A DNA stretch of 64,000 nt from Undaria pinnatifida (Eukaryota; Sar; Phaeophyceae; Laminariales; Alariaceae), in contig JABAKD010000019.1 in assembly GCA_012845835.1 (NCBI GenBank), positions 13,471,344 to 13,535,343 of the forward strand, read 5' to 3'. Position numbers and translations under genes: made by a program. Below, in pieces: positions 21,126 through 30,745 of this stretch (the stretch's first letter is position 1; each line of letters opens with the position of its first letter). Under the pieces are notes generated by a model that saw only the letters and a program-made list of their open reading frames with translations, made no database searches and was not told the origin of the DNA.

Positions 21126-21450
21126 TTCCCCACCATTGATCTCCGGGGATACCCCCTCGCCACTAGACCAGCGTCTAGCAAAATGTCTGTTAATAGTAGT
21201 ACCCATTCACAATATTCTCAAGCGTGCGCGGCCGAAACCAATATATGTTGAGCTGGCGATAGTCGAACTCACGGCACATCCTGGTTTGGTTATGTGGCAA
21301 TATCCACTATTAATACGTCGCTGAGTCACCGTGAATGTGTAGTCGATATAACACTGTCCACTGGACCACCGAGTCTCTGTGACAGAGGGGTCTAGTGGGT
21401 AAAGGTACTGTGGTGACTGAATGGTCACCTTTAATGCAAACGGTACTAGT
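21126..21450. other. Cluster of tRNA D-arm-like fragments
   Basis: On the minus strand GCTGGTCTAGTGGCGAGGGG (about 21150-21175) and GGTGGTCCAGTGGACAGTG (about 21350-21375) resemble tRNA D arms, and GTGAGTTCGACTATCGCC (about 21253-21275) resembles a T arm. On the plus strand GGGGTCTAGTGGGTAAAGG (about 21387) does too. No single 70-90 nt cloverleaf can be drawn, so these may be decayed tRNA-derived SINE pieces or coincidence. Confidence 0.25.
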
Positions 21451-22447
21451 GACTTCCCGGTTAAGGAGCCCCGCAGTCGACAACCTTTTCGCGGCCAACA
21501 ACCTTTTCGCCCAGAAGTGCCGCATTTATCGTGGCACGTGTCAGGTTCGGGTATATACACTCTGCCTTCCTCCGTTCCCCGAACCGTCACTACTCTACGA
21601 ATCACCCCCCCTGGACGACAGTACAGGTATAAATAGATCAATAGCAGATTTCGGTCCGAAGAATTTGGCTAAATAGGGGGGCTTATCAAAACAATCAAAC
21701 CAGTCGCCCGTCGTTGGAACAAGACTTATCTAAAAACAACATTTCTCGAGATATACCTGATAATGCTACTACTGTACTATAGTATCTAAACCACGGGGTT
21801 GCTAACCCGGTAGGACTTAAATTTCTCTCAAAGTTGCGTTTTCGTTCGGGGGGGGGGGGGGGCAGATACAGAGCCCCTCGAAAGAGGAAAAGTCCGGACA
21901 AAACAGGTGCAGCGCTGCTACACCATGCCTCAGTCGACGGTATACACCTAGCATGCCAGCATAGACACGGGCAGGCACCAAGCGGTCCGTCTATCAAGGT
22001 TGGCTATCGCGAGGAATCCATCCGTCGAGGAGGATTGTCCCCTGTCCGTTGAAAGTACGAACAACGACAACCAATCCACGCAAATTCAAACACAGGCTGG
22101 TGACAACAGAAAGACGCCATGCAACATTGGAGGCGGCGCAAGCACGTATGTACGTATGAACACGTACGCAAGCACATGTCTGGTACTACGCTGTCGTTGG
22201 GCGAGATGTGGATAGTATCCTGCACCGCACTACAACTCACCGTGGGAAAGTTAAGCGAGGTGTCCGTCCTCTATTACTTTGAGCTCACGAGAAAGGCCGT
22301 TTTAAAAGAGGGCTACTCTACCGATAAGGCCTGACACATGCATCCCTCAGATCGTAGCCTCTCTGTGTGCGTAAGGTATACTAGACGGTTGCGATCTCCA
22401 ACTTCTCCACCCCCCCCCTCCCACACACCGGTAAACCATATACCAGG
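21451..22447. other. No recognisable feature; poly(G) run
   Basis: A run of about 14 G residues lies near 21849-21862. Overlapping short frames on both strands are not recognisable. Confidence 0.35.
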
Positions 22448-22451
22448 TAAC

Positions 22452-22704
22452 GAGTCATCCCACGGTAGGGGTTGCACGTTTTGCGCGAAAAAAATCCCTA
22501 GGCGCGATTGAGTTCCGCATGTGAGGAACTGCCGGTCAATGAAGTAATTTCACGAGTACATTATATTTTGGACTAAGGCATAGAAGCTTTATCGGGTATT
22601 GCGAACGAATGCATTGGAAGTCATTTTGGGGGTGAGGTATTAAGTTCCTCATGTATGTGAGGAGCTTAGGGACGTTCTGCTGCAACCCTATCGTGGAATG
22701 GCTC
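22452..22704 (+). mobile_element. M2 short TIR element with 4-bp TAAC flanks
   Basis: Left end GAGTCATCCCACGGTAGGGG and right end CCCTATCGTGGAATGGCTC are inverted repeats. The element is flanked by TAAC at 22448-22451 and TAAC at 22705-22708, a likely target duplication. The interior shares long matches with 17564-17829, including AACTGCCGGTCAATGAAGTA and CACGAGTACATT. Length 253 bp, non-coding. Confidence 0.88.
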
Positions 22705-22708
22705 TAAC

Positions 22709-23094
22709 ACGTTAAGAAAGCTATAGCTGACGCATGTTTTCCCCCTCAAAGCGAGTTGTAGCGTTTACGTATGCAGAACGGTTGCCTCTAGGGGGTGAAC
22801 GCCTTTCTTTGTAGAAATGACCCTGTAGATCCTGGTACTCGCTACTGCCGGGGCCGGAGATTGCACAGAAAACTAACGCGCTCGTCGGGTCGCTTGTTGG
22901 GTCGACGCGGTGGTCTAGCGCTACGCGCGTGGCGAATTGCCCATGCGTGTAGGTTGCGGTTTCTTTTTCATTTTTCGCGCGCAAACCACAAAAATGCTGC
23001 CGCAAACAATACCGTTAGTAGGAACCAAAGAACGCGACATCCTGAGAAAATAATAAGGGACCAAGGACCAACCAACCGACCGAGGTATACATGC
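22709..23094. other. No recognisable feature
   Basis: Overlapping frames (94 residues minus at 22721-23005, 103 residues plus at 22795-23106) have no domain. Confidence 0.35.
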
Positions 23095-23170
23095 TTTGAC
23101 CCGTGACGTTTCGACTTTGACCCGTGACGTTTCGACTTTGACCCGTGACGTTTCGACTTTGACCCGTGAG
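23095..23170 (+). repeat. 21-bp tandem repeat
   Basis: The unit TTTGACCCGTGACGTTTCGA plus C is repeated 3.6 times without change, beginning at 23095, 23116, 23137 and 23158. The embedded GACCCGT links it to the CGGGT array that follows. Confidence 0.9.
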
Positions 23171-23203
23171 AAATGTTACGGGTCAAGTCGACCTGACCCG
23201 CAT

Positions 23204-23490
23204 TGAAACCCGCACCTCGCGGGTCACCCGGATTATGGCGGGTCGGGTCGGGTCGGGTCGGGTCGGGTCGGGTCGGGTCGGGTCGGGTCGGGTCAACAGG
23301 ATTTCAAAATCTCGCGGGTCGGGTCGGGTCGGTTCAGGAGGTTTTTAATGTCTCACGGGTCGGGTCGGGTCATGTAAAGACGTCACGAAATTCTGACGGG
23401 TCTGGTCGGATCAGCTGACCCGAACCGACGAGACTGACCCGACCCGACCCGACCCGACCCGACCCGACCCGCGAGATTTGACTTGACCCG
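23204..23490. repeat. CGGGT pentanucleotide arrays in opposite orientations
   Basis: (CGGGT)n runs forward at about 23239-23294, 23314-23331 and 23357-23371, then as (ACCCG)n at about 23435-23470. The forward and reverse arrays are separated by CAGCTG-centred text near 23415. The block can form a long hairpin. Runs of GGG every five bases also suit G-quadruplex formation. The RVGSG-type protein frames here are artefacts. Confidence 0.92.
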
Positions 23491-23520
23491 TGAAAAGCCC
23501 TGCTGGGAATTTTGTGCATG

Positions 23521-23527
23521 CTGTTGC

Positions 23528-23558
<31 letters not shown>

Positions 23559-23574
23559 GGTGGTGGTGGTGGTC
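23521..23574 (+). repeat. (GTT)n followed by (GGT)n microsatellite
   Basis: About 8 GTT-type units run directly into about 9 GGT units. Confidence 0.95.
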
Positions 23575-23655
23575 AATACTGATACTCACAATTATACTTT
23601 TTAAGACTACCAGCTGAAACCGACTACGAAGGCCGCATGCCACCTGTTATAAACC

Positions 23656-24175
23656 TGGTTTGATGTAAAGGAAAGGAACACCACTCAGCGATCATGTACT
23701 ACACGCTAGGGCATGTTTTTATGAGCACCACTAGCAACAGCACCAGACGTGGACCGACATGTACAGGAGCACATTATCTTCGACGACTCAAGGGATGGGG
23801 GGGGGCGAAACGGGGCGTATAACCGTACACTAGATAATAATATTGCGAAAAGGAAGTACAGGAAGATATGTTAAAACTGCGGTAGCAACCTATTACGCAG
23901 GACCTTTCGTGCTTACCTGATATCTGCATGATCACCTGGCATTCTCTACCAAACGCAGTAGCATATGCCAACCGAAGTAACGCCCTTGAGCGCGGGCACA
24001 TCAAGCGCTTCTTTCAAAACAATGGCGATTTGCATATCCCTCCCTCGTGCTCAATAGTGGTGACGAAGCATAACCACACCACCTCGCCTGCTGTATTTGT
24101 AATATGTATCTCTTTCTTAGAATTGGCGACCTAAGAGCCCTACATTGGCACGGAAAAAATCATTGGCGTAAAATC
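23656..24175 (+). repeat. Repeat B, copy 1
   Basis: This 500-bp segment aligns along its whole length with 40813-41300. Shared anchors in order are CACTCAGCGATCAT, GAGCACCACTA, CAGACGTGG, AGATATGTTA, GCGGTAG, GAGCGCGGGCA, TTTCAAAACA and TTGGCGACCT. A 12-bp G run near 23797 is specific to this copy. No ends with inverted repeats were found. A fragment of a larger transposon is possible. Confidence 0.75.
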
Positions 24176-24789
24176 GTACATGAGCTAAGAGTTTCTTGTA
24201 TGTTTTCATTCTCAAGCGGTTTGTTTGTTTCTTCTCATCCAACTGGATTTGCCGATTACTGAAAGATCAGTGTTAGGGTGCGATCCGGAGCTCCACAACT
24301 GAAGTAACCAAAAACCAAAAACATCTCAACCTCAACATGTTGTGTCTACGGCATGTCTCGGCATCTCATTAGACGCCCCAAATGAATGCCATGGCATTCC
24401 ACAATTTGATTTAGAAATGTTTGAGTTGATGCCGCGGGACATGTCGCGACATGCCAATACGATTGCTGCGACGATGTGACGCGACATGTGGTGACGTTCC
24501 ATGGTATGTCACGCTACGTTTTCCAACGTGGAACGTCCTTCCGCTTACCCCCGGCTGTCGCAGGAAAGAAGCCGCAGAATATCGCACGGGACTTTCAACT
24601 TCCAATGTTTTTCGACAAAGCCATCCAGTAGTGAACAAAATTTCATGTTTGTAAACAACTGTCCTCACGACGAGATTACTATTTGTCTCCAGCATCAAGG
24701 GTAACAGGGGGCGCTTATTCCGATATTGGCTGGCCGAGGCCGTAACTATCATATACTTGCGCACCACCAGTCGCGTTTACCGTAATGAT
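24176..24789. other. No gene; one perfect palindrome
   Basis: CATGTCGCGACATG at 24440-24453 is a perfect 14-bp palindrome, with related GACGCGACATGTGG text at about 24479. A 118-residue minus-strand frame (24411-24767) overlaps plus-strand frames and is unrecognised. Confidence 0.4.
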
Positions 24790-25140
24790 GACACATATGG
24801 CCTTGACTAGGTAACGACACACAATGAAGGTGATGGCCCTGGCTAGGTGACGACACACAGGGAGGATCTAGCGCTTGACAATGATCGTTGCGGGTTGCTT
24901 AACCACAACAAGACATGCGCGTTACGAGAGGGTGATGGAATTGCAACAGCGGTATTCAACAATTTGTTTGCCTCGGCTACGTTGGTGTTTTTGTTGTGCA
25001 GCATTTTGTTCTTCACACCATGTTTTGGCCGTTACTCACGCGTGCTTAGAGTCTCGGTATACCGAGCGTACTGGACGATTCTTGGGCACCAGGGTGTGTG
25101 TGGTTTGGAGTAGTGCTGCCTGGAGCCAAATATCCCAGGG
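24790..25140 (+). repeat. Leader of the GGTACC satellite, shared with 38850-39165
   Basis: A 40-bp unit (GACTAGGTAACGACACACA against GGCTAGGTGACGACACACA) is repeated at about 24800 and 24838. From about 25035 to 25160 the sequence aligns with the segment before the satellite at 39.2 kb (GCGTGCTTAGAGTCTCGG against GCGTGCTCAGTGTCTTGG; GCCTGGAGCCAAA in both). The satellite and its leader therefore travel together as a dispersed unit. Confidence 0.55.
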
Positions 25141-25675
25141 ATGACGTCACAATGTGGTGGAATCGAGTTCATATCGTGCCAAACGTACCGAAGTGTCCGG
25201 TACCGGGTTGATGTTGTGCCGAACTTACCGAAGTGTCCGGTACCGATATCGATGTTGTACCGATACGATACCGGTACCGGTTCCGGCACACACGTGTGCA
25301 TACCGATACCGCCGGTACCGGTATTGCTGTCGTACCGAACTTACCGAAGTGTTCGGTGCCGGTATTGGTGTACCGAACGTACAGAAGTCCTGTACCGGTA
25401 TTGATGTCGTACCGAACTTACCGAAGTGTCCGGTATCGGTATTGACAACGTATCGAACTTGTTGAAATGTCCGGTACCGGTATTGTCCTTGTACCGAACT
25501 TACCAAAGTGTCCGGTACCGGTACAATTGTCTGTATCGGCGCCGGTACCGGTCCTGATGTCGTACGGAATTTACCGAAGTTTCCAGTACCGGTATTGATG
25601 TTGTACGGAACTTACCGAAGTGTCCGGTACCAGTGATACCGGCGGTACACCTCGGTATATACCGCGCCAACACAC
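25141..25675 (+). repeat. GGTACC-rich satellite, about 41-bp unit, array 1
   Basis: The unit is CCGGTACCGGTATTGATGTC followed by GTACCGAACTTACCGAAGTGT (about 41 bp), repeated about a dozen times with substitutions and short units. CCGGTACCGG is itself palindromic. Frames read as RYRYRT or VPNLPK repeats and are non-coding. The same satellite occurs at 38.2-39.55 kb. Confidence 0.9.
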
Positions 25676-25722
25676 CCTTGGCACTTTTTCTCACGGTCGC
25701 TCCTCGGGCATATGAATGGGTG

Positions 25723-26664
25723 TATCGTTTTATCACGTAGTGTATTAGCAGCAGGGACTGCTTTCGCTGGCAAACCGTCCACCTCGATAAGACTCAAACG
25801 CATATCAGTAGCCCTTCCCCATACAAGTCGACGAATAGTCACCAGGGAAATATATCGTTAGGTTATCTCCCAAAGCAAGCTTATGCAGCAAAATGTCGTC
25901 AATACCTACCTGCGAAATACCTGTGTACCCCTTTGCACTGTCGAGCTTATCGAGACATTTGCACACATGCTAACGCACTACACAATTTTTTAATTTGCCA
26001 GCTACTGTCGTGGGTGAAAAAGCAGTCCCAAACGTCTCAATCTCAGGTGCAGAATTTGTTCCCCACAAGAAAGAGACAGAAACTACGGCGTAGGAAAAAT
26101 CCAACAACAGAGAAAATCTGTTTAGAAAAGCTTCTAACGAAATCAAGAACACCGTCTTCACACAAAATCCCACCACCCAAAACCACCGTTTTATCACGTA
26201 TCGTATTAGCGGCAGCGACTGCTTCCGCTGGCAAACCGTCCACCATAAGAAGATTCAAACGCATATCGATAGCTCTTCCCCACACAATTCGACGAATAGT
26301 CATCAGGAAAATACATCGTTAGGTTATCTCTCAAAGCAAGCTTATGCAGTGAAATGTCGTCAATACCACCTGTGCAATACCTGTGTACTTTTACACTTTC
26401 GACTTTTTCGAGGCATTTGCACACATGTTAATGCACTACCCAATTTTTGAATTTGCCAGCTACTGTCGTGGGTAAAACGGCAATGCCATAATAAGTCTCA
26501 ATCTCATGTGCAGAATATGTTCCCTAAAAGAGACAAAAACTACGGCGTAGGAAAAATCCAACAACAGAGAACATCTGTTTAGTTAGTCAAAGCTTCTAAT
26601 AACAAAGTCAAGAATACCGTCTTCACATAAAAATCCTCCACCCGAAACCACCGCCCCCCCTGCT
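25723..26664 (-). repeat. Direct duplication of a 465-bp unit, coding-like on minus strand
   Basis: Unit 1 is about 25723-26187 and unit 2 about 26188-26664. Shared anchors are GCAAACCGTCCACC, GACGAATAGTCA, AAGCAAGCTTATGCAG, GCATTTGCACACATG-type and ACGGCGTAGGAAAAATCCAA. On the minus strand both units keep an open frame with GIDDI, LHKLAL, DNLT and YFP blocks, and a second frame with RL-x-L then LPA-x-AV-x-AAN. One unit has an Arg codon turned to TGA. Most differences change amino acids, which argues for neutral drift since duplication. Confidence 0.75.
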
Positions 26665-27311
26665 GTGTGCTCTGTAGGAAGGAACAAAAACAACAGCTCG
26701 TTTCTGATAGAAGAACAACTCAAATCGAACTCTTGCAGACTATCTGCGGAATACGTACCATGAACGAATGAAATCGAAGAAACGCGTCCGTATGTATGCA
26801 AGGGTTTGAATATATAATCGGCACGTCGCTCTTCTGATTCACGTGGAAAATCCCAGAATTCCTGTTTCCCACACCACCTTTGCTTAGACAAAAGCGTATC
26901 GCGTGTTTGAATTCTAGACGAAACGATGCAGAGGGCAAAATAACCCATCACAACCCTCCACCAAACGTAGAACTCCGACCTGTTGCGTTCTGTGCATAGT
27001 TCGCATCCAAGTATAGTTTTCCTGTCATCACTCAGCGCCTCCACGGCAGGCGCGTGCTGCCGCTGTTGCGACCCACCCTGTCGTATTCTACCCCTGCGCT
27101 CAACCTCGCCCGCATCCATACCATCTGTTCGTCGGAGCTCCGGTGTACGTAAGCTAGATTTCGCTTGCTCTCCCCTTAACAAACCATAGTCTCGCCCACC
27201 GAAGCTTTGTTTCAGTGGCGCTGCGCGGTAGATCGCGGATACTATTGGGGCAAATGTCCCAGAGCTCAAATTAGGCATTAACCATCGCCAAACCCTTTCC
27301 TGAGATGCCAT
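26583..27311 (-). CDS. Unrecognised open frame, 242 residues, minus strand
   Basis: This is the longest open frame in the window not built from a simple repeat. The first two thirds (27311 to about 26670) are unique here. The last 25 or so residues (GGGFLCEDGILDFV) lie in the duplicated 465-bp unit, whose other copy reads GGGILCEDGVLDFV. No domain is recognised. The ATG at 27311 is preceded by GAGCTAGAGCTACT, with no obvious signal. Possible readings are an exon of a host or transposon gene or a chance frame. It conserves its end with another copy, which mildly favours former coding. Confidence 0.35.
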   Translation of the reverse strand: MASQERVWRWLMPNLSSGTFAPIVSAIYRAAPLKQSFGGRDYGLLRGEQAKSSLRTPELRRTDGMDAGEVERRGRIRQGGSQQRQHAPAVEALSDDRKTILGCELCTERNRSEFYVWWRVVMGYFALCIVSSRIQTRDTLLSKQRWCGKQEFWDFPRESEERRADYIFKPLHTYGRVSSISFVHGTYSADSLQEFDLSCSSIRNELLFLFLPTEHTAGGAVVSGGGFLCEDGILDFVIRSFD

Positions 27312-27842
27312 AGTAGCTCTAGCTCTGGCATGGTAAATTCACCCCTCTTGCTCTCCTATGCGAAAACTGCAAAACTGCAATCACTTCCACCCATGCGGCA
27401 GCTCATCAGCAGTGCCGGGTCGGTAGAGGTGGTATTAATCAACAAGTGCTTTCATTCCAACTTGAGCTGCGTCCAACGCTGTCCATACACCATCCAAACC
27501 ACCCGTAAACCACCACTGTCGCGGTACTGCCTTCTCCTAGCACAGCAAAAACCACCAGCGACTCCAGACCGGGTCGAGTCGTTTAATCGTGACCGTGTTA
27601 CTGATCGCTGTCGAACGCATGCACTAAGTACAAGACTGGACATACTATGATTGCCGAAGAACGCTGCAGACCATAACGTACCTGCTACCGGAGGCAAGGC
27701 TGCCCACGTAAAGAACAATGAGATATTGTGCCAGAACTTCACAAAGCTCCGTATACACTCCCGACTGGGTCCTACGTTTCGCCACCGTCTGCCGTTGGCC
27801 ACATGTACGGGTGGTATCATTATATCGGGCACCCGGGTCGAA
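27312..27842. other. Unassigned
   Basis: Overlapping frames on both strands (106 residues plus at 27330-27650, 126 residues minus at 27452-27832) are unrecognised. No repeat is noticed. Confidence 0.35.
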
Positions 27843-27975
27843 ATATGTTAGCGCCAGCGACTGCCTCCGCCGGCAAGAAATCCACCTCAAACTCAAATTC
27901 AAGAAGAGTCAAACGCACATCAATCATCCTTTTGCATATAATATCAAATCCCAAACATCCATGGAAGAGTGTCTG
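27843..27975 (-). repeat. Third, partial copy of the 465-bp unit
   Basis: GCGACTGCCTCCGCCGGCAA matches GCGACTGCTTCCGCTGGCAA of unit 2, followed by TCAAACGCACATC-type text. On the minus strand the frame again reads a DVRL-x-LL block and LPAEAVAGAN, with a short insertion (FEFE) relative to the other copies. Keeping the same frame in a third, more distant copy supports a coding ancestor. Confidence 0.6.
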
Positions 27976-28144
27976 AAACCGTAGTACCACAAGCATGGGG
28001 CACACGAAAACGATGTTGAACAAAGCAGGAATGCAATACGTTCGTTCAGTTAGTTTACGTAACGACATCACAACCCACTGGTGCATTCTTGACTCGGGCT
28101 TTTAGAAGAGTGTGGCTCCGGTTTTCCTTTTTTTTATCAGAGAT
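27976..28144. other. Spacer
   Basis: Short gap before the M1 element; nothing is seen. Confidence 0.3.
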
Positions 28145-28425
28145 GAAGGCTACAGCCGGAGGGGTACCCCCTATCTTCACGACCAGGTCTGAGTCTTCAG
28201 CAGTTAGTTGCAGTTGCACGAGTAACTCTGTACCTCACTGACAAAATGTTGTTGAGCGATTTGTTTGGCACAGCGTAACTAACTATAATCTACTGTACTG
28301 GGGATTCATATCGAACAAATGAAACAGCACGAAAGCCTATGAGCTCATGGAACAGGGGGTCACTCGCGCGAGTATCTCCGAGCTACCGCAAAAAGGTTCC
28401 CAGAGGGACCTCTTCGTTGGCTCCA
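28145..28425. mobile_element. M1 short TIR element
   Basis: Left end GAAGGCTACAGCCGGAGGGG and right end GGACCTCTTCGTTGGCTC are degraded inverted repeats. Inner palindromes are GTTGCACGAGTAACTCTG near 28207 and GGTCACTCGCGCGAGTATCT near 28358, followed by CGAGCTACCGCAAAAAGGTT as in other M1 copies. Length about 281 bp. Confidence 0.72.
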
Positions 28426-28485
28426 AGCGGGGATTTCAAGTCATTGTATTATGTCTCCCAACCACAAAGTAGAGGCAAGTCAAGC

Positions 28486-28685
28486 TGAGAACTCGTACGT
28501 GAGACCTCTGCGAAGAGAACTCGTGCGTAAGACATCCGAGAAGAGTGAGCTCCCGAGCGAGAGCGCACAGCAGTCTACCATTAAGAACGCCAACTAGCTA
28601 CTACTAGGTACCCAAAAATCGTCCAATGCCCCGAAACGGTACGAAACTGATAAGTAACCGTCATACTGAAAATCCCAAATCAACA
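28486..28685 (-). repeat. LTR copy with the empty insertion site
   Basis: It aligns to 30115-30718 except for the insert at 30305-30702. Near the minus-strand LTR end a 24-bp segment is duplicated (GAACTCGTACGTGAGACCTC and GAACTCGTGCGTAAGACATC). The site ACTGAAAATCCCAAATC at about 28665-28681 is uninterrupted here. Confidence 0.7.
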
Positions 28686-30114
28686 TCCTCCCGGATTCTT
28701 CACAAGACAGTGACGAATCAACAATTGACTCAATTCCATCACCTAAAACAACAAAAAATGACAAGACGAAATTCACCGCCATGAACGAAAACCTCTCCCA
28801 TACTCCCACGTACGACCATTCATTGTAATCACAAGTAGAGATTACAACAGCTGCGCCATCAGGGCGAAAACTAATGCGACAGATAAAATACCAGAGATCG
28901 CAAGGTTACCCGGCCAAACGGTCTCCCGTTCGTTGTCCCCTACTACCGCCATAGATACGCAGATCATACCAATAAAACAATATGGCATAAATTCTTGTCC
29001 GCAAACACAGAATTTATCTGATGCGAAAATTAGCCTACGCCCTCTCCCCGATACAAAGAGTATCTGACCATCCACAAGCCACCCCGGTTTTCATTGCAAA
29101 ACAACCTGCTCGTGAAATAATCAAATTCTCAAAAAATATCCTTAGAATTCCCAAACAAGATTGCAACCAGCCATCAAGTTCGGAAGGTCAACGGTTGTAC
29201 TTCAATGACTAGTTGTGGCTTTGCATCTCCTCTCTCAATTGAGAAAAGTATGTCCTGTACTGTACGGTCACAAGGATGCCCCATCCCATCTCATCAACAC
29301 ACGTAGGCAACCACAAGCAAGAGATACAAGTAAGACTTATTAGCCAATGCCACCAATCCTCGCCAATAAATAAGCGTAATTACCCAAAAATTTGGTCATC
29401 CGCAAACAATCACAAAACGAAAATTCTCGCCTTGTGGCTTTTGTTTGCTACATCTCCAAATCATCGAATAAAGAAACAACAAAAATGCCGCCGCTGTCGA
29501 TACGAACAGCTTATGCCCCCTCAGCTACGCAAACTATTGGACCATCGCAAAAGCATTTCGTGTTTCACTCCTCCTTTGTGAACAAGCATTCGCAATGATA
29601 CCGTTGGTAAAACAACCCATCAATCTTGAATATGCATACTTCTATTGTGCAATCAGTACTACTGCCAAAACAGAAGATCCCCGCAAAATTCAATACAATC
29701 AGTACCACCATCAATACCATACATCAGCGGTACACCTCTGCATTTGGTGCACCTACGTACCCTTTTCTCCAAATCGTTATTGTATGTATATCAGCTCCAC
29801 CAGTTCCCTTCTGGTCCTGCCTATACCGGAAAAACACTACAAGCATTTCGAAATAACAAGGAATGTTTTATTTGAACATGAACAACTTCAAAACTACCTG
29901 GCGAAAAGGGCTACGTGTACCATCCGGAACGAATCATAGATGGTACTATCTGCGGGCCTCCACTCTAACCGCAGATAAACCGCCTATTGTTTAACGGGTC
30001 TCTACTCTTGCCGTAAAAAAAAAAAACGTCATATTATATATTCGACCAAAAGCAATGCTTCGATCAAAAAGTGAATGTATCGTAAAAACAAATTCAGCAC
30101 TTTTTTACCAGACC
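28686..30114 (-). other. Internal region of the small LTR element
   Basis: About 1.4 kb, AC-rich on the plus strand. Open frames are short, and none resembles gag, protease, reverse transcriptase, RNase H or integrase. A run of A residues lies near 30017. Confidence 0.45.
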
Positions 30115-30304
30115 TGTACTCATGCGTGAGACCTCTAACAAGAGAATTCGTGCGTAAGACCTCTGAGAAGTAAGAGTGAGCTCCCGAGCAAGAGCGCACA
30201 GCAGTCTACCATCAAGAACGCGAACCAGATACTACTAGGTACCCGACGATAGTCCAATATCCCGAAACGGCACGAAACAGAGAGGTAACTGTCATACTGA
30301 AAAT

Positions 30305-30702
30305 AACAGCAGAGTTTTCAGAAAAATGGGAACGGAGCCTAAAATGAGAACGGACGGTTTTTTTTAGAAAGCAAACCAATTGTGTAAAACTCAAAAAAAA
30401 AAAAATGACAGTCCTGTGGGGCTGTACAGCAGCCTTCGAATGAGCTGTCACTCAGGCTGGAAGTCCTCGGCATCGCCTCGGTAGCCAGCATCTAGAGAAA
30501 TCACCATAGAGCCAGCGTACATCGCTTTTTGCGCCCACCGGGAGGCATGAGATGGAGCACGACCGTCCTGACGAGCTCCTCTCACAGGGCTGGCCAAGGG
30601 GTTTCGCAGGATCATTTCGGTTCTCTGATACACCACATGGTTCTGGAGATAACGCTTGGTTCTCATTTTAGGCTCCGTTCCCATTTTTCTGAAAACTCTG
30701 TT
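30305..30702. mobile_element. 398-bp TIR element inserted in an LTR, AAAT duplicated
   Basis: Terminal inverted repeats of about 44 bp begin AACAG and continue GAGTTTTCAGAAAAATGGGA; the arms differ by a 2-bp indel. The flanks are AAAT at 30301-30304 and AAAT at 30703-30706. The related LTR at 28486-28685 has the single AAAT at the matching point, so this is a filled site with a clear empty site. On the minus strand a 78-codon frame opens at 30684, inside the right TIR, and ends at 30448. The 4-bp duplication does not identify a superfamily for me. Confidence 0.9.
30448..30684 (-). CDS. 78-residue open frame inside the 398-bp TIR element
   Basis: The frame begins MGTEPKMRTK within the terminal inverted repeat and covers most of the element. 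It is basic at the start, has no recognised domain, and is far too short for a transposase. Being carried wholly inside a mobile element it could be a remnant of a larger protein or chance. Upstream the same frame stays open beyond the element (to 30873), showing that openness alone is weak evidence. Confidence 0.25.
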   Translation of the reverse strand: MGTEPKMRTKRYLQNHVVYQRTEMILRNPLASPVRGARQDGRAPSHASRWAQKAMYAGSMVISLDAGYRGDAEDFQPE

Positions 30703-30718
30703 AAATCCCAAATCAACA

Positions 30719-30745
30719 GGACCCCCCCTACCGTAGCATGGGACG
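30719..30745. mobile_element. M1 right-end fragment
   Basis: GACCCCCCCTACCGTAGCAT is an M1 terminus immediately next to the LTR end. No left partner was found. Confidence 0.45.

Larger units (their letters stand above)
28486..30718 (-). mobile_element. Small LTR-flanked retroelement (TRIM-like), minus strand
   Basis: Two direct repeats of about 200 bp bound 1.43 kb of unique DNA. On the minus strand the LTR starts TGTTGATTTGGGATTTTC and ends in CA. The 3' LTR (28685-28486) is preceded by GGGAGGA, a plausible polypurine tract. The 5' LTR (30718-30115) is followed by GGTC and TGGTAAAAAAG, a plausible tRNA primer site. The interior has only short unrecognised frames (77 residues at 28842-29075 with a hydrophobic end). 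Too short to encode gag-pol, it fits a non-autonomous LTR element. I see no flanking 5-bp duplication, and the right flank is taken by an M1 end. Confidence 0.6.

Noticed and set aside
23166-23643. Frames reading RVGSG, poly-Thr and poly-His/Gln
   Set aside because: Produced by CGGGT, GTT and GGT simple repeats.
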